Positions 42,580 through 50,896 of a stretch of 64,000 bases of DNA are shown here, one piece after another. The DNA is from Spirochaetaceae bacterium (GTDB lineage: Bacteria > Spirochaetota > Spirochaetia > B11-G9). Below the pieces are notes generated by a model. The model was not told where the DNA came from. It searched no databases and saw nothing but the letters and a program-made list of their open reading frames with translations. Each line of letters starts with the position of its first letter. The first letter of the stretch is position 1. The stretch covers positions 1 to 64,000 of the forward strand of contig WGCU01000032.1 in assembly GCA_015493635.1 (NCBI GenBank). The letters run 5' to 3'. The translations under genes were made by a program, and so were the position numbers.

Positions 42580-45453
42580 ATGAAGATAACCATTGTACTA
42601 AACGGGACTCCCCGGGAAGTGTATACGGAACCGGGCGAGAATGTTCAGAAACTTCTTAAAAGGGTTGGTATCAATTCTGTACGGAACAGTGATGACGGAT
42701 ATGCCTTTGCAGGCAGTGATGCTGTCTGGATGGATGGCCGGATTGTTGCTTCTTCACTCCTTATAGCGGCCCAGATAGACGGAAAGGAAATACGGACGGT
42801 GGAATACCTGTCCAGAGACGGTGTTATCTCACCGGTGCAGAGTGCAATGATTGATGCGGGGGTTGTTCAGTCCGCGTATAATATTCCTGCGGCGGCTCTC
42901 ATCCTCGACGACCTTCTTACCCGCATACCAAATCCCGGGAAGGAAGATATCAAAGATGCGCTGTCCGGTCTTTTTATCCGTGACAGCGGGTATGAGCAGT
43001 TTTTTCTGGCAGTCAAGCTTGCTGTCAAACGGAAGAATGATCCGGAGTATACAACGAAAATTGCTCCCGAGTTTGATGAAAACCTGCGGTTCATCGGTAA
43101 GGTAAAGCGGAAGGTAGACGGAGCGAAGCTTGTCAGAGGTGAAAAGGTTTTTGTGGAAGACAAGGTGGAACCGGGGTCATGTATTCTCAAGGTACTCCGC
43201 AGTCCCCATGCCAGTGCGTACATTACCAGTATCGACACATCGGCGGCTAAAAAAATTCCGGGGGTTATTGAAGTTTTTACCTATAAAAATACCCCGGAAA
43301 CCTGGTACACCCAGGCGGGGCAGGGTTTTCCGGAGCCTTCTCCCTACGACCGGCGGCTTTTCGGTATAAAGATGAATCATGTCGGTGACCGGGTTGCGGC
43401 TGTTGTCGCGGAAACCGAAACAATTGCGGAAAAGGCATTACAGGCTATAAAGGTTGAGTACGAGGTTTTAAAACCGGTACTTTCCATTGAAGAGGCCGCA
43501 GTACCGGGAGCGCCTGTTATCCATAATAGTGAAATTATCTATGTTGACGGAGCTCCTGATGATCTTGCGGAACAGAACAGGAGTTTTGATCCCCGGGACG
43601 GGAAGGTTATATACCAGTTCCCCATCGGTGGAGATCCTCACAAGAATATTGCGGCCAGTATTACCGATGGTATCGGTGATGTGGAAAAAGGTTTTAAGGA
43701 AGCTGATGTCGTTATTGAACGGGAGTATGAACCGGCGTCAACCATACAGTGTACACCCCTGGAAATGCATACCGTCTATACGAAGATGGACGGGGAGCGG
43801 CTTATCATGCACTGTTCGACCCAGGTTCCCTTCCACGTGCGGAGAATTACAGCCGCAGTTCTTGGAATTAGTGAGAACAGGATACAGGTTATAAAGGAAC
43901 GGGTCGGCGGCGGATATGGTTCAAAGCAGGATATCCTGCTCGAAGAGGTCTGCGCGTACGCTACGTACAAAACCGGCCGGTCGATCTTTCATCAGTATTC
44001 ACGGAAAGAGGAGTTTGAGTCCTGCAGTACCAGAAAGGGGATGAAAATACGGGTAAAACTCGGAGCCAAAAAGAACGGGAAACTGACAGCAGTTTACATG
44101 GATCTGAGAGCCAATGAAGGACCCTACGGTGCCCACGCACTGACGGTACCCATGAACGCGTGTTCGAAGTCTCTGCCGCTGTTTCTCTGCGATAATTTCA
44201 AGTTTGACGTACACGCGTACTATACAAATACCGCGCCCACCGGAGCGTATCAGGGATACGGAGCTCCCAAAGGATCCTATGCCCTGCAGATGGCTGCCGC
44301 GGAACTGGCTGATGAACTGGGGATGGATCCTCTTGATTTTCTTGAATTGAACAGGGTTCACGAAGGTTCCATGCTTGAAATCCTCAAGTGTCTCGGCGAA
44401 GGGAGAGAGGGCGTTGCCGCTCCTGCTGAAAGCTGCGGCCTTGGTCCTGCCCTTGAAAAGGGTTCAAAGATGATGGAGTGGGGGAAAAAGCCTGTCTCTG
44501 ATGATCCGGATGTAAAGATCGGAAAGGGTGTTGTTATTATCCAGCAGGGATCGGGCCTTCCGGGGCTTGATCAGTCCAATGCGGTCATAAAAATGCTTGG
44601 TGACGGTACTTTCATGCTGCTCTCGGGAGGCGCGGATCTTGGAACCGGCCTTGATACCGTCAGTGTTAAGATGGCTGCCGAGGTTCTGGCAACTGAGATG
44701 TCTAACGTTTCAATTCTATCTGGAGATACTGACAATACCCCCTTTGATACAGGAGCCTATGCCTCAAGCGGTACCTATTTTTCCGGCGGAGCTTCGATGC
44801 TTGCGGCTCAGGATCTCAGAAAGAAAATTCTATCAGCTGCCTCTCTCATTATGGAAGAACCGGCAGCGGATCTCTCTATTGAGTATCCCGGTAAAATCGT
44901 CGGGAAAAAGAGTGAATTAACATACAAAGAACTGGCGTGGAATACCCAGAGCGGCGAGGGAACCGGTCAGCTTATAGGCGAAGGACATTTTACCACCGAT
45001 GACGCTTCCTTTCCCTACGGTGCTCATTTTGCCCAGGTTGCCGTAAATACCCGGACGGGAGCTTTGAAGATACAGAAATACTATGCTCTTATGGATGCGG
45101 GGATGCCTATAAATCCCGAATTGGCCCAGGGTCAGGTGTTCGGAGCTGTTATGAAGTCGATAGGTCATACACTGTATGAAGGACTTGTGTATGATGAAAA
45201 AGGACATGCCCTCAATACGGATCTCAGGGGATACGGTGTTCCCATGATAGGGGATGTTCCGGATGATTTTAAGGTCGAGCTTATTCAAACTGATGACCCC
45301 TACGGACCCTACGGTGCGAAATCAATATCGGAGATAAGTGTGAACGGTGCCGCGCCTGTTATAGCAAACGCAATACATGATGCTGTCGGTGTCTGGATGC
45401 GGAAGTGGCCTATTACACCCGAGGCTGTTTTACGGGCCTTGGGGAAAATATAG
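42580..45453 (+). CDS. xdhD: selenium-dependent xanthine dehydrogenase XdhD
   Basis: The 957 residues align throughout with E. coli XdhD as I recall it, including the N-terminal stretch SVRNSDDGYAFAGSD. That N-terminal part has the outline of a two-cluster 2Fe-2S domain (about 1-160) but all the cysteine ligands are replaced (GYAFAGSD, SAYNIPAAAL, GLFIRDSGYEQ). The Mo part begins near 170 with LRSPHASAYI and contains RVGGGYGSKQD, AYQGYGAPKGS and the catalytic Glu in GPYGAKSISEISVNG. Family knowledge links it to a Se-containing Mo cofactor. With no internal Fe-S cluster it needs a separate 2Fe-2S subunit, for which the gene at 47842 is the best candidate in this locus. Confidence 0.93.
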   Translation: MKITIVLNGTPREVYTEPGENVQKLLKRVGINSVRNSDDGYAFAGSDAVWMDGRIVASSLLIAAQIDGKEIRTVEYLSRDGVISPVQSAMIDAGVVQSAYNIPAAALILDDLLTRIPNPGKEDIKDALSGLFIRDSGYEQFFLAVKLAVKRKNDPEYTTKIAPEFDENLRFIGKVKRKVDGAKLVRGEKVFVEDKVEPGSCILKVLRSPHASAYITSIDTSAAKKIPGVIEVFTYKNTPETWYTQAGQGFPEPSPYDRRLFGIKMNHVGDRVAAVVAETETIAEKALQAIKVEYEVLKPVLSIEEAAVPGAPVIHNSEIIYVDGAPDDLAEQNRSFDPRDGKVIYQFPIGGDPHKNIAASITDGIGDVEKGFKEADVVIEREYEPASTIQCTPLEMHTVYTKMDGERLIMHCSTQVPFHVRRITAAVLGISENRIQVIKERVGGGYGSKQDILLEEVCAYATYKTGRSIFHQYSRKEEFESCSTRKGMKIRVKLGAKKNGKLTAVYMDLRANEGPYGAHALTVPMNACSKSLPLFLCDNFKFDVHAYYTNTAPTGAYQGYGAPKGSYALQMAAAELADELGMDPLDFLELNRVHEGSMLEILKCLGEGREGVAAPAESCGLGPALEKGSKMMEWGKKPVSDDPDVKIGKGVVIIQQGSGLPGLDQSNAVIKMLGDGTFMLLSGGADLGTGLDTVSVKMAAEVLATEMSNVSILSGDTDNTPFDTGAYASSGTYFSGGASMLAAQDLRKKILSAASLIMEEPAADLSIEYPGKIVGKKSELTYKELAWNTQSGEGTGQLIGEGHFTTDDASFPYGAHFAQVAVNTRTGALKIQKYYALMDAGMPINPELAQGQVFGAVMKSIGHTLYEGLVYDEKGHALNTDLRGYGVPMIGDVPDDFKVELIQTDDPYGPYGAKSISEISVNGAAPVIANAIHDAVGVWMRKWPITPEAVLRALGKI

Positions 45454-45480
45454 AACGAATAATTTTTTTGGAGGAAGTTA

Positions 45481-46677
45481 ATGGACAAATTAAGAATTGA
45501 AGAGCTCATCAGATCTCTTGCCCGGCTTGATACAAAGAGCATGTATAACAATGATTTCTTTTTAACCTGGGAAAAAAGCTACGATGAAATAACCGGTACT
45601 TTCGCGGTAGCCCAGGCACTGAGAGCTATGCGGGAAAGAAATATATCGACCCGTATTTTCGACAGTGGTCTCGGTATATCCCTTTTCAGGGATCAGTCAA
45701 CACGGACCCGGTTCAGTTATGCAAGCGCGTGTAACCTTCTCGGACTTGAAGAACAGGTTCTCGATGAAAAAAAATCTCAGGTTGCCCACGGAGAAACAGT
45801 GCGGGAAACTGCCAACATGATTTCCTTCATGGCGGATGTTATCGGAATCAGGGACGACATGTACATTGGGAAGGGGCATACCTACATGCAGCAGGTTGCA
45901 GCAGCGGTAGAAGACGGATACCGGGAAGGTGTGCTGGAACAGCGTCCGACCCTTGTTAATCTTCAGTGTGATATTGATCATCCAACTCAGAGTATGTCTG
46001 ACGCGCTCCATCTGGTAAATCATTTCGGCGGAGCAGAGAACCTTAAAGGGAAAAAGATTGTTATGTCATGGGCATATTCTCCCTCCTACGGAAAACCTCT
46101 TTCCGTTGCCCAGGGTGTTGTCGGCCTGTTAACGAGGTTCGGAGCGGATGTACAGCTGGCCCACCCGAAGGGGTACGAGATTATGCCGGAAGTAGAAGAG
46201 GTCGCACGGCAGAACGCCGCGGAGAGCGGAGGCAGCTTTACCAAAACCAACAACATGGCTGAAGCGTTTAAAGATGCTGATGTTGTCTATCCCAAGAGCT
46301 GGGCTCCCTTTACGGCTATGGAAAAAAGGACCGAACTGTACGGAAATGGTGATTTTGACGGTATCGACAAACTTGAAAAAGAACTGCTTGCCCAGAATGC
46401 AGCCCATAAAGACTGGGAATGTACTGAAGATCTTATGAAAACCACGAAAAACGGCAAGGCACTCTACATGCACTGTCTTCCTGCTGATATTTCCGGTGTA
46501 AGCTGTGAAAGCGGTGAGGTTGAAGCATCGGTTTTTGACCGGTACCGGATACCGATGTACAAGGAAGCAAGCTACAAACCGTACATCATTGCCGCAATGA
46601 TATTTTTAAGCAAGGTACGCAATCCTTCTGAAAAACTTTTTGAACTCCTTCAGGCTGATAAAAAACGGGTTTTATAG
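45481..46677 (+). CDS. ygeW: knotted carbamoyltransferase YgeW
   Basis: The 398 residues are an aspartate/ornithine carbamoyltransferase relative: carbamoyl-phosphate site DQSTRTRFSYA near residue 63, LVNLQCDIDHPTQS (near 157-170) with the H-P-x-Q-x-x-x-D pattern, and HCLPAD near 333. YgeW proteins have a trefoil knot and an unknown amino-acid substrate; they do not use ornithine or aspartate. In purine-degrading anaerobes the reverse reaction could release carbamoyl phosphate and ATP via carbamate kinase, although no kinase gene is in this window. GGAGGAAG lies before ATG. The terminator at 46705 ends the ygfK-ygeW operon. Confidence 0.93.
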   Translation: MDKLRIEELIRSLARLDTKSMYNNDFFLTWEKSYDEITGTFAVAQALRAMRERNISTRIFDSGLGISLFRDQSTRTRFSYASACNLLGLEEQVLDEKKSQVAHGETVRETANMISFMADVIGIRDDMYIGKGHTYMQQVAAAVEDGYREGVLEQRPTLVNLQCDIDHPTQSMSDALHLVNHFGGAENLKGKKIVMSWAYSPSYGKPLSVAQGVVGLLTRFGADVQLAHPKGYEIMPEVEEVARQNAAESGGSFTKTNNMAEAFKDADVVYPKSWAPFTAMEKRTELYGNGDFDGIDKLEKELLAQNAAHKDWECTEDLMKTTKNGKALYMHCLPADISGVSCESGEVEASVFDRYRIPMYKEASYKPYIIAAMIFLSKVRNPSEKLFELLQADKKRVL

Positions 46678-46704
46678 GGAGTCTTACTAATCTGAACCGA
46701 TACA

Positions 46705-46754
46705 ATCCCCCGGGAGCAGTCCTTACAAGGTATGCTGTTTTTCGGGGGATTTTT
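46705..46754 (+). terminator. long-stem terminator after ygeW
   Basis: ATCCCCCG (46705-46712) pairs with CGGGGGAT (46743-46750) and TTTTT follows. The 30-base loop can form an inner hairpin (AGCA-CCT against AGG-TGCT). It ends the long ygfK operon and lies just before hpt. Confidence 0.75.
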
Positions 46755-46791
46755 GTTTGACACTGCCCGTTTACGGGTATATTCTGATCTT

Positions 46792-47322
46792 ATGAAATAC
46801 CATATTGATGTCTTGATCGAAGAAAAAAGAATCCATTCGCGGGTCGCGGAACTGGGGGCGGAAATCAGCCGGGATTATGCCGGAGCTGATGATGTTATTC
46901 TCGTCGGCCTCCTCCGGGGATCAACAATATTTCTTGCTGATCTTGCCCGTAAGATAGATCTGGAGGCAAAGATTGACTTTATGGTTGTTTCCAGTTACGG
47001 GAACTCCATGGAATCTTCCCGTGAGGTACGCATAAACAAGGACCTTGAGGAAGACATCAGCGGTAAGAACATTATCATCGTAGAAGATATTATCGATACC
47101 GGGTACACCCTTGAAAAGGTGAAAGACTACCTGCTACTGAAGAAACCAGCCTCATTAAAGATATGCACCCTTCTTGATAAACCGGAACGGAGAGAGGTTT
47201 CCGTCGATGTAGATTACGTAGGCTTCTCCATACCCGATGTTTTTGTTATCGGATATGGAATCGATTATGCACAGAAACATCGGAATCTGCCATACATAGG
47301 GAAAGTAGTATCAGAGGAATAG
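46792..47322 (+). CDS. hpt: hypoxanthine phosphoribosyltransferase
   Basis: The 176 residues form a type-I phosphoribosyltransferase: [15 protein letters not shown] near 40 (the PPi loop), VVSSYGNS (flexible loop), and the PRPP motif [14 protein letters not shown] near 98. The C-terminal [16 protein letters not shown], with an acidic/aromatic pocket, fits hypoxanthine/guanine as base. It salvages purine bases to IMP or GMP. ATG 46792 fits the family start; an upstream ATG at 46732 lies within the terminator. It competes with the breakdown genes around it for hypoxanthine. Confidence 0.9.
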   Translation: MKYHIDVLIEEKRIHSRVAELGAEISRDYAGADDVILVGLLRGSTIFLADLARKIDLEAKIDFMVVSSYGNSMESSREVRINKDLEEDISGKNIIIVEDIIDTGYTLEKVKDYLLLKKPASLKICTLLDKPERREVSVDVDYVGFSIPDVFVIGYGIDYAQKHRNLPYIGKVVSEE

Positions 47323-47323
47323 C

Positions 47324-47638
47324 CTACAGCTGCCAGATAACAAGCACTTCAGCGCCGGTTTTAGAGGTATACGGTCCGTGGGTCATATCCTTGTGGATGA
47401 GCTGATAGGTCCCCTGGGAGAATACCTGTCCATTTATTTCATACTGACCTTTTAATATAAAATGCTGTTCTGTATGAATATGTGTATGTCCCTCCATCCT
47501 GAAACCCGCCGGAAGCTTCATGATAACGGTTTTCCCTTTATCATCTTCCCTCAGGATCTTGATTTTGGTTCCCCTATAGTAGGGTTCTCCCGCTTCCTGC
47601 CATTCAAGAGAATTACAATTAACTGCAGTGTCTATCAT
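47324..47638 (-). CDS. small cupin-domain protein
   Basis: The 104 residues form a single cupin barrel: motif 1 GHTHIHTEQHFILKGQYEI near 48-66 (His, His, Glu/Gln, His as metal ligands) and motif 2 HGPYTSKTGAEVLVIW at the end. Such proteins bind a metal and a small ligand or act as isomerases or sensors. It is convergent with hpt (one base between them) and divergent from the Fe-S gene at 47842. ATG 47638 has AGGGGG before it; an in-frame start at 47734 would add an unlikely leader. A role in purine metabolism is suggested only by place. Confidence 0.75.
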   Translation of the reverse strand: MIDTAVNCNSLEWQEAGEPYYRGTKIKILREDDKGKTVIMKLPAGFRMEGHTHIHTEQHFILKGQYEINGQVFSQGTYQLIHKDMTHGPYTSKTGAEVLVIWQL

Positions 47639-47841
47639 ATGAATCCCCCTTATATAAATAATAGTACTAAAATTCTGTAAGTGCAAGGAAATAACAGTAC
47701 GGGAAAGGAGAATGGGGTGTGTTTCAATTTTCATTTTGCGTAAAAATAATTAAATATATTGATGGAAAGTTAATATTTACTTTGAATAATTGTAGAAAAT
47801 GCTCTATACTATTAAAAGAATAAAATTTTTAAGGGAAGGTT

Positions 47842-48330
47842 ATGGAAACCATAAAAGTTAACGGAAAAGAGGTATCGGTAGAGGAAAAAGATCTTGATAC
47901 ATCTCTGCTTGATTTTATTCGATACACTCTTAAGCTGACAGGAACAAAGAACGGCTGCAATATCGGAGTGTGCGGGGCATGTACTGTTCTTGTTGACGGC
48001 GCTCCGAAACGTTCATGCAAGGTAAAAGTGGGCAGTATTGCCGGTAAGGATGTGCTGACCATTGAGGGAATGGAACAGCCTGACGGCAGTCTTCACCCGA
48101 TACAGCAGGCGTTTATCGATGCCGGAGCCATACAATGCGGGTTTTGTACTTCCGGAATGATTATGAGCGCGTACGCGCTGTTGTTGAAAGAACATAATCC
48201 TTCGAGAGAAAGAATCCAGAAAGCCATCGCAGGAAACTTGTGCCGGTGTACCGGGTATCAGCAGATTATTGATGCCATTGAACTTGCTGCACAGCGGATG
48301 TTCTCCCGGGAAGAATCTGCTGCGGTATAA
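47842..48330 (+). CDS. stand-alone 2Fe-2S subunit of a Mo hydroxylase
   Basis: The 162 residues have both complete clusters: CNIGVCGACTVLVDG near 41, with Cys in PKRSC, and CGFCTSGM near 101 with CRCTGYQ near 139. There is no Mo or FAD gene next to it, but XdhD at 42580 lacks all these cysteines and has an FAD partner without an Fe-S gene. So this is probably the third subunit of the XdhD enzyme, moved 2.4 kb away by ygeW, hpt and the cupin gene. GGAAGG lies before ATG. The next gene is a sensor kinase, 64 bases on. Confidence 0.9.
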   Translation: METIKVNGKEVSVEEKDLDTSLLDFIRYTLKLTGTKNGCNIGVCGACTVLVDGAPKRSCKVKVGSIAGKDVLTIEGMEQPDGSLHPIQQAFIDAGAIQCGFCTSGMIMSAYALLLKEHNPSRERIQKAIAGNLCRCTGYQQIIDAIELAAQRMFSREESAAV

Positions 48331-48394
48331 AATGAAAGCTGTTCTCTGTTTGCTTGTTTTGCTGATTTTGTATATCTTTGGATAAGAGAGGCTG

Positions 48395-50884
48395 ATGAGT
48401 ACTATTAAACAGAAAATTGCACGCATGGTTTTAAATCCCGAATATACCTCAGAAGATAGAACTGTGTTTGTCGGTTTTGTAAGGTCGCTTCTTTATCTTT
48501 TTCTTTTTTTGAGTTTCTTTTCTTCTTTCATTCTTTTTCTGGTTAATATTAAAACAGGCGCGGTGATAGAGCTGGCAAGTTTTATTCTTTTTCTTGGAGC
48601 ACTTTTCATGTATTCAAAAAAGAGGATGACTGCGGCAGCTTTGATCGTTCTCTATACATTGATCGCGGCGTTTCTTGCCAGTCTTCTTTTTGGAAGGGAT
48701 ACGTACTATGTCGCTGCGTTTCTGTTTCCCGTTGTTCTTCTTCTCAGCAGTGTGATTCTGACAAGGAAGGTATACGCTGTTACGGTTGCGGTTACCATCC
48801 TTCTGTTTATTGCTGCCTCTTTCGAATCATATCATCTGTACCTGATGCCTGTTGGCAGGGAAGATCCTTTTATCAATATTTTTGTCGTCATCATGCTTAT
48901 TCTTGTCAGTATGGCGGTTATCAATCTTTTTACCGGAATGCTGTACCGGGTTTTCAGGGCAGCGAAGGAGAGTGAGGAAAAATTCAGGGTAATTTCAGAA
49001 GAGATCAAAGTCGGTATTTACGCGTATTCAACCAATCGAAAATTTGTTTACGTAAACAAGTATATGAGTACATTGCTTGGATACACTGAAGAGGAACTGC
49101 TCACCATGAATTTTCTGAACTTTGTTCATTCTGAAGATAGAAAGATTGTTGAGGAGAGGGGGCTTAAACGTCTTGCCGGAGAAGAAGTGGTAAAGGGGTA
49201 TGAACTCAGGGCTATCCGGAAAGACGGAACCCCCCTGTGGATATTCCTTTCCGCCGCGAAAGTTGCTGTTACCGATAAACAACTTGGTGTCGGTGCCCTT
49301 TTTGATATACAGCAGCGGAAGAATCTGGAAAAACAGGTTCTTACGGAAAAAGAGCAGCTGGCAATAACCCTGCGGAGTATCGACGAAGGGGTTATCGTTA
49401 CCGATCTTGAGGGGAACGTTACCCTGCTTAACAGGGCCGCCTGCTCTCTGTTGGGATTAAAGCGGGAAGTGAGTCTTGGAAAACATATCAACATCCTTTT
49501 CCCTTCTTTTGAAAATGACGGAGAAGCGAAAGATAACTTTTTCCAGTTGTTTAAGGAGTACACAGACACCGGAAAGAGGATTTTTAAGGGGTATCTTGAG
49601 GTATCCGGAAAAAGATCAAGGCCTTTCCTCTCCATATCATTTGCAACACTGAAAAATGAACAGAGCGAGCAAAAAGGGTACGTTATTGTTGTCAAAGATA
49701 TAACAGAAGCTAAAAAGATAGAAGAAAATGCGGAACGGATGGAAAAACTTGAAGCTTTAGGGCTCCTGGCTGGTGGTATTGCCCACGATTTTAATAACAT
49801 TTTAACCGGTATAATGGGAAATATTGATCTTTTAAGTCTCTATGTAAAAGATACGGATGATCACCGTATTTCAGAGCGGCTCCTTGATGCTCAAAAAGCC
49901 TCTTCCCGGGCTGTTAATTTGACACGGCAGCTTCTTACCTTTTCCAGAGGGGGGAGTCCTGTAAAAGATATTATCTCCCTGCCGAATCTTGTTGAGGATA
50001 CGGTTTCCTTTACCCTTTCCGGGTCAAACGTAACCTACCGGGTAGAGTATCCCGGTAATCTGTGGCCGGGTAACGTTGACCACAGTCAGATATCCCAGGT
50101 TATTCAGAACCTTTCAATGAATTCCAAGCAGGCGATGGAGGAAGCCGGCGGCGAAGTATTTGTACGGCTTGAAAACTTTTACATGCCGGCAGAGAAAACG
50201 GTACCGGGATTGATGCTCTCCGGAGGACGGTATGTTAAAATAACGTTCAAAGATAACGGTCCTGGTATCCCGGAGGAAGCCCGGGCAAAGATATTTGACC
50301 CCTATTTTACAACGAAGGAAACCGGCAACGGGCTGGGACTTGCCACTGTCTATTCAATAGTAAAACAGCATGGCGGCAGTATTGAGGTTGAATCGGATAT
50401 GCATAGGGGAACAACTTTTACGTTCTATCTTCCAGCCGCGAGGGAAGAAATTGATTCGGAAACTGAAGAACGCTCAGTCTATCAGGATACACTGCAGCAG
50501 GTTGCCGGGAAAAAATCCATTCTTGTTATGGATGATGAGGAGATAGTCCTCTCTGTTGCAGTAGAAATGCTTTCCACGCTGGGGTTTGATCCTGTTCCTG
50601 TTACAGGAGGAGAGGCTTGTATAAAAAAATATAAAAGGCGTTTGGCAGAAAATAACCCGTTCAGTGCTGTTTTCCTGGATCTGACTATTCCCGGTGGGAT
50701 GGGTGGAAGGGAAGTAGCTGCCGAGATTTTGGAGGTAGATCCTTCTGCCCGTCTTATTGCCATGAGCGGATATTCTCATAATAAAGTTATGGCTAACTTC
50801 AAGGAGTATGGTTTTTCTGCGGTACTACGTAAACCATTTCTTCTGAAAGAAGTAGATGCATGTTTAAAAAATCTTGATATATAA
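48395..50884 (+). CDS. PAS-domain hybrid histidine kinase in the purine locus
   Basis: The 829 residues start with six or so membrane segments (about 27-190, RSLLYLFLFLSFFSSFILF), followed by a PAS domain (about 198-310, RKFVYVNKYMSTLLGYTEEEL), a second PAS (about 325-440), HisKA with the phospho-His in GGIAHDFNNILTG near 465, HATPase (NLSMNSKQAM, DNGPGIP, GNGLGLAT) and a C-terminal receiver (MDDEE and the phospho-Asp in FLDLTIPG near 768). It should sense a signal at the membrane. No partner regulator is near. Being between the Fe-S gene and adenine deaminase on the same strand, it may respond to purines or to redox state. Confidence 0.88.
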   Translation: MSTIKQKIARMVLNPEYTSEDRTVFVGFVRSLLYLFLFLSFFSSFILFLVNIKTGAVIELASFILFLGALFMYSKKRMTAAALIVLYTLIAAFLASLLFGRDTYYVAAFLFPVVLLLSSVILTRKVYAVTVAVTILLFIAASFESYHLYLMPVGREDPFINIFVVIMLILVSMAVINLFTGMLYRVFRAAKESEEKFRVISEEIKVGIYAYSTNRKFVYVNKYMSTLLGYTEEELLTMNFLNFVHSEDRKIVEERGLKRLAGEEVVKGYELRAIRKDGTPLWIFLSAAKVAVTDKQLGVGALFDIQQRKNLEKQVLTEKEQLAITLRSIDEGVIVTDLEGNVTLLNRAACSLLGLKREVSLGKHINILFPSFENDGEAKDNFFQLFKEYTDTGKRIFKGYLEVSGKRSRPFLSISFATLKNEQSEQKGYVIVVKDITEAKKIEENAERMEKLEALGLLAGGIAHDFNNILTGIMGNIDLLSLYVKDTDDHRISERLLDAQKASSRAVNLTRQLLTFSRGGSPVKDIISLPNLVEDTVSFTLSGSNVTYRVEYPGNLWPGNVDHSQISQVIQNLSMNSKQAMEEAGGEVFVRLENFYMPAEKTVPGLMLSGGRYVKITFKDNGPGIPEEARAKIFDPYFTTKETGNGLGLATVYSIVKQHGGSIEVESDMHRGTTFTFYLPAAREEIDSETEERSVYQDTLQQVAGKKSILVMDDEEIVLSVAVEMLSTLGFDPVPVTGGEACIKKYKRRLAENNPFSAVFLDLTIPGGMGGREVAAEILEVDPSARLIAMSGYSHNKVMANFKEYGFSAVLRKPFLLKEVDACLKNLDI

Positions 50885-50896
50885 GGTGTTGTTATT

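Noticed and set aside
48332-48385. 17-codon hydrophobic frame between the Fe-S gene and the hybrid kinase
   Set aside because: No ribosome site and very short; probably chance.
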